A program made the position numbers and the translations under genes. A DNA stretch of 64,000 bases, from positions 124,001 through 188,000 of the forward strand of contig NZ_SIRT01000005.1 of the NCBI RefSeq assembly GCF_004310325.1, read 5' to 3'. Under the pieces are notes generated by a model that saw only the letters and a list, made by a program, of their open reading frames with translations, searched no databases and was not told where the DNA came from. Every line of letters starts with the position of its first letter. Position 1 is the first letter of the stretch. This DNA comes from Hyunsoonleella flava (GTDB lineage Bacteria; Bacteroidota; Bacteroidia; Flavobacteriales; Flavobacteriaceae). Of this stretch, positions 1 to 8,962 are shown in pieces.

Positions 1-1408
1 AGTCTATTACGGGTTAATTCTCGAAGTAAATTTTGTTGAAGCATTCTATCAGCACTACTTTTTACCAATAGCCTTTGTTACGGATGAATCTTTTGCAGAA
101 AAAGATAGAATTCTACCAATTTCTATCCAAGACAATTATGGATACATCATTGATGCTGTTAACTTAGAGGCCTTCAGGAAATTGGCCTTTGAGCGTATTT
201 TAACTGCAGAACCTGTTGATCGCACAAAAGTAAGATATCATAAAAGTGCTTTACTGGAAGACACCGCTTATGAATCTTCTAGGTTTATGGGCTTAGAGCA
301 AAGCAATACTTCTATAATTTACAACGACAGTTGTGTTTTAAAGTTTTTTAGACGAATTTATTCTGATAAAAATCCTGACTATGAAATGAGTAGGTATCTT
401 TCTGAAAAACAAGAGTTTGAAAATACACCGCCGTACCTAGGAAGCATCAATATTGTGGACTCAGAAAAGGACATCATCACCATTGCACTAATGCAAAAAA
501 TGATTCCTAACAAAGGTGATGCATGGGATTATATGCTGAAGGAATTTCAGAGAATATTTAAGGCATTTGATGATAAAAAACTAAATATTAAAGATATCCC
601 GAAAACGGAGCAATTTCTTAAACTTAACATAAGCGACATTCCTCCTATTTTAATTGATTGGGTAGGTTTAGATTATTTAAAGAAGATTCAAAAACTAGCA
701 AAACGCACTGCTGAAATGCATACAGCCCTGGGGTCTGAGTTTGAAGAAATGGCATTTGCCCCTGCGCACTATAATGGCGATTATGAGGTGTGGTTAAAAA
801 ACAGGTTGCTTTATCAGTTTCAAAATAGATTAAACACCGTAGAAAATAACCTGCACAAACTAGATGGAATGGCACTTGAACTAGCTGAAGAGTTTTTAGA
901 TAAAAAAAACAGCATCAGGAAACGGTTTGTCAATTTTGACTGGACGAAGCTAAAAGGACAGCGTATCAGGGTCCATGGCGATTATCATTTAGGACAGATT
1001 TTAGTAAAAGACAACGATTTCTATATTTTAGATTTTGAAGGAGAACCTGAGAGTACAATTCGAGACAGAAAGGTAAAACAACCTCCCCTAAAAGATGTGG
1101 CAGGCTTGTTTAGGAGTTTTCACTATGCCATTTATACTACTATTTTTAATCAATATAAAGACAACTCTCACGAGTTTTTTGCGGCAGCAGAGCTTTTATA
1201 TGACTATACTGTTGGAATTTTCTTAGGCACTTATATTACTAAAGTTAGGGATGCAAATTTAAATATTGGATATAACCAAGAACGCATTTTCTTATTAAAA
1301 TACGCCTTATTAGAAAAGGCCGTTTACGAATTGGGTTACGAACTTAATTCGCGCCCCAAATGGGCAATAATTCCTTTAAAAGGAATTTCAAATATTATAA
1401 ACAACTAA
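1..1408 (+). CDS. Maltokinase (trehalose/glycogen pathway), 5'-truncated by window edge
   Basis: The reading frame is open from base 2 to the stop at 1406-1408, so the start lies outside the window; the TTG at 182 is an internal codon and not the real start. The protein belongs to the aminoglycoside-phosphotransferase-like fold of maltokinases (Mak1/Pep2), which make maltose-1-phosphate from maltose and ATP. The first residues (including YFLPIAFV-like text read from bases 2-90) match the N-terminal cap of maltokinases. The kinase signature is HGDYHLGQ followed by DFEGEP (about bases 970-1055), the usual catalytic loop and metal-binding Asp. In this family the gene is often next to or fused with trehalose synthase, which I would expect just upstream. 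glgB follows 9 bp downstream, so the two are probably co-transcribed in alpha-glucan synthesis. Family assignment is confident; the exact substrate is inferred. Confidence 0.85.
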   Translation, partial: VYYGLILEVNFVEAFYQHYFLPIAFVTDESFAEKDRILPISIQDNYGYIIDAVNLEAFRKLAFERILTAEPVDRTKVRYHKSALLEDTAYESSRFMGLEQSNTSIIYNDSCVLKFFRRIYSDKNPDYEMSRYLSEKQEFENTPPYLGSINIVDSEKDIITIALMQKMIPNKGDAWDYMLKEFQRIFKAFDDKKLNIKDIPKTEQFLKLNISDIPPILIDWVGLDYLKKIQKLAKRTAEMHTALGSEFEEMAFAPAHYNGDYEVWLKNRLLYQFQNRLNTVENNLHKLDGMALELAEEFLDKKNSIRKRFVNFDWTKLKGQRIRVHGDYHLGQILVKDNDFYILDFEGEPESTIRDRKVKQPPLKDVAGLFRSFHYAIYTTIFNQYKDNSHEFFAAAELLYDYTVGIFLGTYITKVRDANLNIGYNQERIFLLKYALLEKAVYELGYELNSRPKWAIIPLKGISNIINN

Positions 1409-1417
1409 CAACAAACT

Positions 1418-3328
1418 ATGGCACACGTTAAACCGTACAGTTTATTTACAGAATTTGATATTAACTTATTTAAGGGAGGTAAGCACTTTAGGCTTTATGA
1501 GAAATTTGGATCTCACCTTGTAACCGTTGACGGAATAGAGGGCGTTTATTTCGCTGTTTGGGCACCAAGTGCCAAACAAGTATCTGTAATTGGAGATTTT
1601 AATTATTGGATGGAAGGCGAACATCAGCTTAACGTACGTTGGGACGCTAGTGGAATTTGGGAAGGCTTTATTCCAATGGTAGAGAAAGGTGCAATTTACA
1701 AGTATAAAATTCAAAGTCATCATAATGACGTAAAAACAGAAAAGGCTGATCCGTACGCAAGACGCTGTGAGCATCCGCCAAAAACAGCCTCCATTGTTTG
1801 GGATGACACTTACAAGTGGAAAGACAGCAAGTGGATGAAAAAGCGTAAAAAGAACAACGCCATTGATGCGCCTTATTCTGTTTATGAAGTCCATTTAGGA
1901 TCCTGGAAAAAAAACGTAGAGGAAAATAGGTTTATGTCCTACCACGAGTTGGCCGATGATTTGGTGAACTATGTGAAGGAGATGAATTTTACTCATGTAG
2001 AACTCATGCCAATTATGGAATACCCCTACGACCCTTCTTGGGGGTATCAGCTTACTGGGTATTTTGCACCTACATCACGCTACGGCTACCCCGAAGAATT
2101 TAAATATTTAGTAGATAAACTGCATCAAAATGATATCGGTATTATTCTTGACTGGGTGCCTTCGCATTTCCCAGAAGATGCCCACGGACTAGGGTTTTTT
2201 GATGGATCGCATCTTTATGAGCATCCCGATAGACGCAAAGGTTATCATCAAGACTGGAAAAGTTTAATCTTTAATTATGAAAGAAACGAAGTGCGCTCTT
2301 TCTTAATTAGTAACGCTATTTTCTGGTTGGACCAGTACCACGCTGATGGTTTACGTGTTGATGCCGTTGCCTCCATGTTATTCTTAGATTATTCAAGAGA
2401 AGACGGGGAATGGGAACCAAATATTTACGGCGGAAGGGAAAACCTTGCAGTGATTGATTTCTTAAAGCAATTGAATGAAGAAGTGTATGCGTCTTTCCCA
2501 GATGTGCAAACCATTGCAGAAGAATCAACAGCTTTTCCAATGGTATCAAAGCCTACATTTATGGGCGGACTAGGGTTTGGTATGAAATGGATGATGGGTT
2601 GGATGCACGATACCCTAGAGTATTTTGCCAAAGATCCTGTGTATAGAAAATACCATCATAATGAAATCACCTTCAGCTTAGCGTATGCATTTACAGAAAA
2701 CTTTATGCTGCCTTTATCCCATGACGAAGTCGTATATGGTAAAAACTCCATCCTAGGAAGAATGCCCGGAGATGAGTGGCAACGCTTTGCGAACCTGAGG
2801 TTATTGTATGGCTATATGTTTACACACCCTGGCACCAAACTATTGTTTATGGGTGGGGAATTTGGCCAATACAACGAGTGGGATTTCCAAGGAAGCTTAG
2901 ACTGGAATTTACTGGATTTTAAGCCTCATCAAGACGTTCAAAACTACTTTAAACATTTGAATAAGCTTTATACATCGACACCTGCACTATACGAAAAAGG
3001 ATTTAGTGGTGAGGGTTTTGAGTGGATTAGTTATGATGACCATGAAAACTGTGTGATTTCATATATAAGAAAAGGGTATAAAGAGGACGAGCATGTGGCC
3101 GTGGTATGTAATTTAACACCTGCGGTAAGAAAAAGTTATAAAATTGGGGTTAATTCCAAAGGAAAATTAGTTGAAATTTTTAATAGTGACGCCAAGGAGT
3201 TTGGAGGTAGCGGAATTGCTAATAAAAAGACAATTACAATTAAAAAAGAGCCTTGGAATGGTAAAGACTATTTAGTAGAAATTACCCTACCACCATTAGC
3301 TATTACAGTTTTTGAATTTAAAAAGTAA
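1418..3328 (+). CDS. glgB: 1,4-alpha-glucan branching enzyme
   Basis: Cytoplasmic GH13 subfamily 9-type enzyme that introduces alpha-1,6 branches into glycogen. The 636-residue protein has an N-terminal CBM48-type module (about residues 25-125), the catalytic TIM barrel (about 150-520) and a C-terminal beta domain. Visible motifs are the nucleophile D315 in GLRVDAVASM, the acid/base Glu (about E368) in AEES, and SHDEVV. It is shorter than the enterobacterial enzyme because the extra N1 module is missing, as in many Bacteroidota. The ATG at 1418 is 9 bp after the maltokinase stop, so they form an operon. A strong hairpin (3345-3392) closes the unit. Confidence 0.95.
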   Translation: MAHVKPYSLFTEFDINLFKGGKHFRLYEKFGSHLVTVDGIEGVYFAVWAPSAKQVSVIGDFNYWMEGEHQLNVRWDASGIWEGFIPMVEKGAIYKYKIQSHHNDVKTEKADPYARRCEHPPKTASIVWDDTYKWKDSKWMKKRKKNNAIDAPYSVYEVHLGSWKKNVEENRFMSYHELADDLVNYVKEMNFTHVELMPIMEYPYDPSWGYQLTGYFAPTSRYGYPEEFKYLVDKLHQNDIGIILDWVPSHFPEDAHGLGFFDGSHLYEHPDRRKGYHQDWKSLIFNYERNEVRSFLISNAIFWLDQYHADGLRVDAVASMLFLDYSREDGEWEPNIYGGRENLAVIDFLKQLNEEVYASFPDVQTIAEESTAFPMVSKPTFMGGLGFGMKWMMGWMHDTLEYFAKDPVYRKYHHNEITFSLAYAFTENFMLPLSHDEVVYGKNSILGRMPGDEWQRFANLRLLYGYMFTHPGTKLLFMGGEFGQYNEWDFQGSLDWNLLDFKPHQDVQNYFKHLNKLYTSTPALYEKGFSGEGFEWISYDDHENCVISYIRKGYKEDEHVAVVCNLTPAVRKSYKIGVNSKGKLVEIFNSDAKEFGGSGIANKKTITIKKEPWNGKDYLVEITLPPLAITVFEFKK

Positions 3329-3344
3329 TACTTCATTTTAATAG

Positions 3345-3392
3345 AAATCGCTTAATTTCTGAAGACTAAAAAACTCAGATATTAAGCGATTT
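3345..3392 (+). terminator. Intrinsic terminator after glgB
   Basis: AAATCGCTTAAT (3345-3356) pairs with ATTAAGCGATTT (3381-3392). The stem continues inward with TCTGA (3358-3362) against TCAGA (3375-3379), and a T run follows. It sits 17 bp after the glgB stop. Confidence 0.75.
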
Positions 3393-3658
3393 TTAATATC
3401 TCAAAAGGAGCATTGACCTCTTTTATGCTTAACTCCTTTAAACCCAAACTATTTCAACAAATATTTTTACCATTTATCGTATTTACAAACCGATTAAAGC
3501 TTAAAAAGAACGCTGATTTACGCTTTCTTTAAAATTCAATAATTTTACCGCCTTTTAATTGTGTTTTGTCTAAACAATTAACCGTTTTTTTGATAAAATG
3601 AAACTATGCGTGCATTTAAAATTTAGTACTTTCGTAGATTAATTTTAATACCTGTTTC
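3393..3658. other. Intergenic region between glgB and the GH31 gene
   Basis: The glgB-GH31 gap is 330 bp (3329-3658). After the terminator it is AT-rich with no convincing ORF or RNA gene. The only signal I see is a -7-like TACTTTCG (3627-3634), 25 bp before the GH31 ATG, with no clear TTG element at the expected distance upstream. It probably holds the GH31 promoter. Confidence 0.4.
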
Positions 3659-6061
3659 ATGATATTAAATACTGAATTAGAATATAAAGGAAACCTATTT
3701 CCTTCCAAAATAGTTAAATACGAAAAAAACCTTAACGTTCTCTCATTTACTGCAGAAAACGGTGTTGTTCTAGAAGTTACAGTACGTCGTGATAGCATTT
3801 TACGATTTCGATTTACAACCACTGGTATTTTTGAAAATGATTTTTCATACGCCATTACAAAATATGCTAGTAGAGGATATAATCACCTTGAAGTAACCGA
3901 AGACGAGGATAACTATATCATTACGACTTCAAAATTAATTTGTAACGTATCAAAAACTGATTTAAGAACTTCAATTTTTGATGCAAAAGATAAAACGTTA
4001 ATCTGCGAAGACGAACTTGGATTCCATTGGGAAGAGAGTTATGAATTTGGTGGCGACGTTGTAAAAATGTCTAAAACCGCGCAACCAGGAGAAAGTTATT
4101 ATGGTTTAGGTGATAAACCTGTTGATAATAACCTAAAAGGAAAGCGCTTTGAAAACTGGGTAACCGATTCTTATGCATACGGCAGAGAGACCGATCCAAT
4201 TTATAAGGCTATCCCATTCTACACGGCGCTACATCACAAAAAGGCATACGGTATATTTTTTGACAACACATTCCGTTCATTTTTCGATTTTTGTGCTGAG
4301 CGTAGAAACATCACAAGTTTTTGGGCGCATGGTGGAGAAATGAATTATTATTTCATTTACGGGCCAGAAATGTCTGAAGTTGTTGCGAACTATACCGACT
4401 TAACAGGGAAGCCGCACGAAATGCCAGCACTTTGGACGCTTGGTTACCACCAGTGTAAATGGAGCTACTACCCAGAATCGAACGTAAAAGAAATCACTGC
4501 AAAGTTTAGAGAACTGCAAATCCCTTGTGACGCTATTTACCTAGACATAGACTATATGGAAGGTTTTAGGTGTTTTACTTGGAGCAAGGAGCATTTTCCT
4601 GACCCAAAACGCATGGTAAAGGAGTTGGCTGACGATGGTTTTAAAACCATTGTTATTATCGACCCTGGGATTAAGATAGACATGGACTACTCTGTGTTTA
4701 AAGAAGGGTTGGAGAAAGATTATTTCTGTAAACGAGCCGACGGACCTTATATGAAGGGTAAAGTGTGGCCTGGTGAATGTTATTTCCCGGATTTCACGAA
4801 TCCCGAAGTGAGAGATTGGTGGTCTAATTTATTTAAGGAGCTAGTTGAGGACATAGGTGTGAAAGGTGTTTGGAACGATATGAACGAACCCGCTGTGATG
4901 GACGTTCCAGGAAAAACTTTCCCTAATGATGTAAGACATGATTACGACGGTAACCGTTGTAGCCATAGAAAAGCACACAACGTGTATGGTATGCAAATGG
5001 CGCGCGCTACCTATCAAGGATTAAAAAAATTCTCATATCCTAAGCGACCATTTGTTATTACAAGAGCTGCTTACTCTGGTACACAACGCTATACATCTAG
5101 CTGGACTGGAGATAATGTAGCCACTTGGGATCATTTAAATATTGCAAACCTTCAGGCGCAACGTATGGCCATGTCTGGATTCTCTTTTGTGGGGTCTGAT
5201 ATTGGGGGATTTGCTGAACAACCTAACGGGGAATTGTATGCGCGTTGGATTCAATTGGGTATTTTCCATCCGTTTTGTAGAACACACTCTTCCGGTGACC
5301 ATGGAGACCAAGAACCTTGGGCTTTTGGTGATACCATTACTAATGTGGTTAGGAAATTTATTGAGTTAAGATACCAATTACTACCTTATTTATATACAGC
5401 ATTTTGGAGATATGCCGAAGAAGGTATTCCAATTTTAAAATCGTTAGTGCTATATGATCAAGAAGACCCTCAAACACATTACAGAAATGATGAGTTTGTT
5501 TTTGGTGAAAAAATATTGGCATGTCCTGTTAATGGGGCTAACCAAAAAGGAAGGCGCATGTATATCCCAAGAGGGAACTGGTATAATTTCTGGACAGATG
5601 AAGTTGTGAAAGGTGGACAGGAAGTTTGGGTAGATGCTGATTTAGACAGTATGCCAATTTTTGTAAAAGAAGGCGCTATCATACCAAAATATCCTATTCA
5701 GCAATATGTTGGTGAGAAAGTTATCGACGAACTTCTCCTAGATGTATATTATACAGAAGGTAAGGAAGAATCAATGGTTTACGAAGATGCTGGTGATGGA
5801 TACGATTACATAAAAGGTAGGTATAGCTTGCGTAGTTTTAGACTGTTAGGAAAAAAGAAAGAACTGATTATCCAACAGCATAAAACAGGTAAGTTTATGA
5901 CTACCTATAAAACCTTTAAGTTAAACCTACATGGTTTGCCATTTAAAATCAAAAAAGTGCAAGTGGACAATGAGGATATTCCGCTAAAAGATTTAAAAAT
6001 AAATGGCGACAACACGTTAACGCTTAAAAAAGAGTTTACGGAGTTGCATATTGTTGGGTAA
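3659..6061 (+). CDS. GH31 family alpha-glucosidase
   Basis: An 800-residue glycoside hydrolase family 31 protein that would release glucose from the non-reducing ends of alpha-glucans or maltodextrins. The N-terminal beta-sandwich (about 1-240) precedes the TIM barrel. The nucleophile is D407 in WNDMNEP and the acid/base is D485 in SWTGDN, both canonical. No signal peptide is visible, so a cytoplasmic location is inferred. It lies downstream of mak-glgB but behind a terminator, so it is likely its own unit with a promoter near 3627. Family is certain; specificity for alpha-1,4 versus other linkages cannot be decided from sequence. Confidence 0.92.
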   Translation: MILNTELEYKGNLFPSKIVKYEKNLNVLSFTAENGVVLEVTVRRDSILRFRFTTTGIFENDFSYAITKYASRGYNHLEVTEDEDNYIITTSKLICNVSKTDLRTSIFDAKDKTLICEDELGFHWEESYEFGGDVVKMSKTAQPGESYYGLGDKPVDNNLKGKRFENWVTDSYAYGRETDPIYKAIPFYTALHHKKAYGIFFDNTFRSFFDFCAERRNITSFWAHGGEMNYYFIYGPEMSEVVANYTDLTGKPHEMPALWTLGYHQCKWSYYPESNVKEITAKFRELQIPCDAIYLDIDYMEGFRCFTWSKEHFPDPKRMVKELADDGFKTIVIIDPGIKIDMDYSVFKEGLEKDYFCKRADGPYMKGKVWPGECYFPDFTNPEVRDWWSNLFKELVEDIGVKGVWNDMNEPAVMDVPGKTFPNDVRHDYDGNRCSHRKAHNVYGMQMARATYQGLKKFSYPKRPFVITRAAYSGTQRYTSSWTGDNVATWDHLNIANLQAQRMAMSGFSFVGSDIGGFAEQPNGELYARWIQLGIFHPFCRTHSSGDHGDQEPWAFGDTITNVVRKFIELRYQLLPYLYTAFWRYAEEGIPILKSLVLYDQEDPQTHYRNDEFVFGEKILACPVNGANQKGRRMYIPRGNWYNFWTDEVVKGGQEVWVDADLDSMPIFVKEGAIIPKYPIQQYVGEKVIDELLLDVYYTEGKEESMVYEDAGDGYDYIKGRYSLRSFRLLGKKKELIIQQHKTGKFMTTYKTFKLNLHGLPFKIKKVQVDNEDIPLKDLKINGDNTLTLKKEFTELHIVG

Positions 6062-6072
6062 ACGTAGTATTT

Positions 6073-6113
6073 AAAATCAAAAAAAGCCTTTTAAAAAGGC
6101 TTTTTTTGATTTT
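6073..6113. terminator. Bidirectional terminator between convergent genes
   Basis: A near-perfect palindrome: AAAATC, A7 and GCCTTTT are mirrored by AAAAGGC, T7 and GATTTT. It has A and T runs on both sides and lies between the GH31 stop (6061) and the antiporter stop (6118), so it can serve both strands. Confidence 0.9.
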
Positions 6114-6117
6114 ATAT

Positions 6118-7974
6118 TTATTTGTTTTTAGCTTTTTCAGTTATTATTTTACTATTAATAGATTTACCCAAATACACAAACTTATAGCCTGCTTCAACGT
6201 TTTCAATTGCTTTGTTGTGGGATGATATGACTTCAAGTACACCCTTTTTATCTTTAACCAAAAGTGGTATCATATCTTCTTGTTCTTTGGTAAGTTCTAT
6301 AAGCTCTTCATAATGCTCCCTGCTGTTAATATCGGTTTCGTGTATTTCAGGGAATTGTCGGGATACCTCTGTTAAAGAACTAAAATCATCCGTTGGAGAA
6401 AATAGTGCTTCTTTTGGTATGCTTTCTGGGTCGTCAATTTCATCACTAGTAATCAATCTAAAATAACCGCTTTCTCCAAACTGACCTCTAAAACGATTTA
6501 TCGCATAATCATTTACATCTTTACTGCCTGTTAAGGCCATTAAAAAACCTACATCGTTAAGCTCTATGTTATTGTTTAATTCTTCTGAATAAATATCAGT
6601 ATTAATCGCATCTAGACCTTGTTCTTGGGCAATCTGTACGTTGGTTTGGTTGCTGTCTATAAGCACCACATGCCTACCGTTATTTTCCAAATATTCGCCT
6701 ATAAGTCTAGCAAAAGGTGATGCGCCAACTATTAAAATACCCTCCGAACGTTTTAGAAACACCCCAACTACTTTTGCAAAAAGTCGCGCTGTAGTTGCAT
6801 TTAAAAGTACAGTGCCTAAAACGATCATAAACACCAATGGTGTGATATATTCTGCACCTTCAACGCCTTGTTTTATAAGCTTACTTCCGAAAAGTGAGGC
6901 GATACCTGCTGCGACAATACCACGCGGACCCACCCAACTTATAAAGAGTTTTTCATTAAACTTAAGTTTAGAGCCAAATGTGCTCGCAAAAACAGCTATT
7001 GGTCTTATCAAGAATACCACCAAGCCAAACAAAATAGCTGTTTTCCAGGTATATAGCAATCGCATATCTTCTATATTGATATTAGCTGCCAGCAGAATAA
7101 ATAAAATTGAAATTAAGAGTACGCTTAACGACTCTTTAAAATATAAAAGCTCCTTGATACTTTCTAATTTGCCATTTCCAAGAACCATTCCCATAACTAC
7201 AACTGCCAATAAACCAGATTCATGTGCAAAAATCTCAGATTCCACAAACACTAAAAGTACAGCAGACAGAGACACCACATTTAATAAATAGTGCGGAATT
7301 AATTTCTTATTAACCGCAAATGCCAACGCATGGGCAAACGTAAAACCAAAGGTGGTACCAAACAATAGAATCTTACCAAACTCTACTAACGCTGTTTTTG
7401 TAAAACCACTATCGCCTCCCACACTAATAAACTCAAATACCAGTACGGCTACTAAGGCACCAATGGGGTCTATTAAAATACCTTCCCATTTTAAAACGGT
7501 AGAAATATCTTTTTTTAATGGAATATTCCTTAAAATCGGCGTAATTACTGTTGGTCCCGTAACTATAATTAAACCGGAAAATAAAAGTGATAACTCCCAA
7601 CTTAAATTAAAAATAAAATGTGCCAAAGCTCCTGCTCCAAAAAACGTTATTGCAGAACCAAGTGTAATTAGTTTTGTAATTACAGGGCCTACATTTCGTA
7701 TTTCAGATCGTTTAAGAGTAAGCCCGCCTTCAAAAAGAATAATACTTATGGCAAGCGAGACAAAGTAATACAATCCCTCACCTGGAAATAAGCCTTTTTC
7801 ACCGTTCCAAATAGGTTCTATCCATTTTGTGCCATCTTCACTTAAAAACTCGGAGGCTATAGGGCCTACCAATAATCCTATTAAAATCAGTGGGAGTATA
7901 GCAGGAATTTTCAGTTTCCACGCCACCCATTGTGCCAAAATACCAAGAATAATAATGCCCGCAAGCTCTAACAT
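6118..7974 (-). CDS. CPA1-type Na+(K+)/H+ antiporter with C-terminal RCK domain
   Basis: A 618-residue integral membrane protein of the monovalent cation:proton antiporter-1 (NhaP-like) family. About 12-13 hydrophobic helices fill residues 1-400, including the conserved GLIIVTGPTVI segment, and a cytoplasmic TrkA-N/RCK nucleotide-binding domain follows, starting at GILIVGASPFARLIGEYL with the acidic strand end VVLID. It would exchange Na+ or K+ for H+ in pH and salt homeostasis, gated by a nucleotide on the RCK domain; the ion is inferred. It is monocistronic and convergent with the GH31 gene. Long ORFs on the opposite strand inside it are shadows. Confidence 0.9.
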   Translation of the reverse strand: MLELAGIIILGILAQWVAWKLKIPAILPLILIGLLVGPIASEFLSEDGTKWIEPIWNGEKGLFPGEGLYYFVSLAISIILFEGGLTLKRSEIRNVGPVITKLITLGSAITFFGAGALAHFIFNLSWELSLLFSGLIIVTGPTVITPILRNIPLKKDISTVLKWEGILIDPIGALVAVLVFEFISVGGDSGFTKTALVEFGKILLFGTTFGFTFAHALAFAVNKKLIPHYLLNVVSLSAVLLVFVESEIFAHESGLLAVVVMGMVLGNGKLESIKELLYFKESLSVLLISILFILLAANINIEDMRLLYTWKTAILFGLVVFLIRPIAVFASTFGSKLKFNEKLFISWVGPRGIVAAGIASLFGSKLIKQGVEGAEYITPLVFMIVLGTVLLNATTARLFAKVVGVFLKRSEGILIVGASPFARLIGEYLENNGRHVVLIDSNQTNVQIAQEQGLDAINTDIYSEELNNNIELNDVGFLMALTGSKDVNDYAINRFRGQFGESGYFRLITSDEIDDPESIPKEALFSPTDDFSSLTEVSRQFPEIHETDINSREHYEELIELTKEQEDMIPLLVKDKKGVLEVISSHNKAIENVEAGYKFVYLGKSINSKIITEKAKNK

Positions 7975-8113
7975 ATGGTCGTTTTTTATTTAAAAACACT
8001 AATTTAAGTAAAATGATCAGATTACAATGGAATATGTTTTTATGGCTTCAAAATTAATTTTGTTCCATGTTTTATAAAAAAGACTACCTTTCACACTTAA
8101 CTAAACTTTAAAA

Positions 8114-8962
8114 TTGACCTTAAAACCCTTTAAAACTATAGGTATCGGTGTAGCATTCTCACCAAACTTAAAAGCTAACCTTTTTGAGGCTGCACGATTA
8201 GCAGTTTTTTTTAAGTCGAAATTAGTTTTAATCCACGTTGGTGATGACGCTTCTGATAAACGTGAAAATCTTCAAACCATCTTAAAGTCTTTTGAAAAAG
8301 ATAATTTAGATTTTGAAATTATCTTTCAAAAAGGAGAACCAGTTGATGTTATTTTAGAAGTTTCCGAAAGGGAAAAAATAGATCTATTGATTTTAGGTGC
8401 TCAAAAACGCGAGCGATTTGTAACCTACTACATGGGTTCGATAGCTCGAAAGATTACTAGAAAAGTTAAATGTTCTATCTTACTTTTAATTAATCCTTCA
8501 GTTGAGCGTGTGCCTTGTGAGCATATTGTTGTGAATGGACTAAAAGACCCAAAAACTGAACAAGCTATTACCACGGCGTTTTATGTTGCCAAACATTTAA
8601 GTTCTGAAAAAGTTACTATTGTTGAAGAAATAAAGGAACAGCAAGTAGCTGTAAAAGTGGAGGATGATAAATCGTTACGTCGAGCCAATATTGCCAAAGA
8701 GCGTATAAAGCTTCGTGAAAACCAAAGAATAAAAGAAATCATCAGTCATATCCCAGAACAATATACCGATGGCAAAACCGTAAAGCTACAACCTATATTT
8801 GGTAAACAAGGGTATTCCATTGGGCATTATGCTCAAATTTCAAGAGCCGATTTATTGATTATGAACGCTCCAAGTAAAATGTCGTTTTGGGACCGTTTGT
8901 TTCCACATGATATTGAACACATTTTAACCGAATTACCAACCGATGTTTTAATTCTGCAATGA
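8114..8962 (+). CDS. Tandem universal stress protein (UspA-like)
   Basis: A 282-residue cytoplasmic protein with two Usp domains. The first (about 1-135) keeps an ATP-binding signature: G and R in LGAQKRER, then MGSIARKITRKVKCSILLL. The second (about 140-282) is degenerate but ends in the typical DVLILQ strand. The start is TTG at 8114; the frame is closed by TAA at 8102-8104 and no ATG lies between. Its stop overlaps the ATG of the SulP gene (ATGA at 8959-8962), so the two are translationally coupled. This suggests that the Usp protein regulates or responds to the transporter, but that is inference. Confidence 0.85.
   Translation: MTLKPFKTIGIGVAFSPNLKANLFEAARLAVFFKSKLVLIHVGDDASDKRENLQTILKSFEKDNLDFEIIFQKGEPVDVILEVSEREKIDLLILGAQKRERFVTYYMGSIARKITRKVKCSILLLINPSVERVPCEHIVVNGLKDPKTEQAITTAFYVAKHLSSEKVTIVEEIKEQQVAVKVEDDKSLRRANIAKERIKLRENQRIKEIISHIPEQYTDGKTVKLQPIFGKQGYSIGHYAQISRADLLIMNAPSKMSFWDRLFPHDIEHILTELPTDVLILQ

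Noticed and set aside
3589-3592. TTTG as -33 element for the GH31 promoter.
   Set aside because: It is 34 nt from the -7-like TACTTTCG, much more than the roughly 20 nt seen in the better promoters here.
6641-7768. Two long plus-strand ORFs (216 and 138 codons) inside the antiporter gene.
   Set aside because: They mirror the antisense of a clear transporter and their products are low-complexity Ser/Thr/Ile/Pro-rich without family features.
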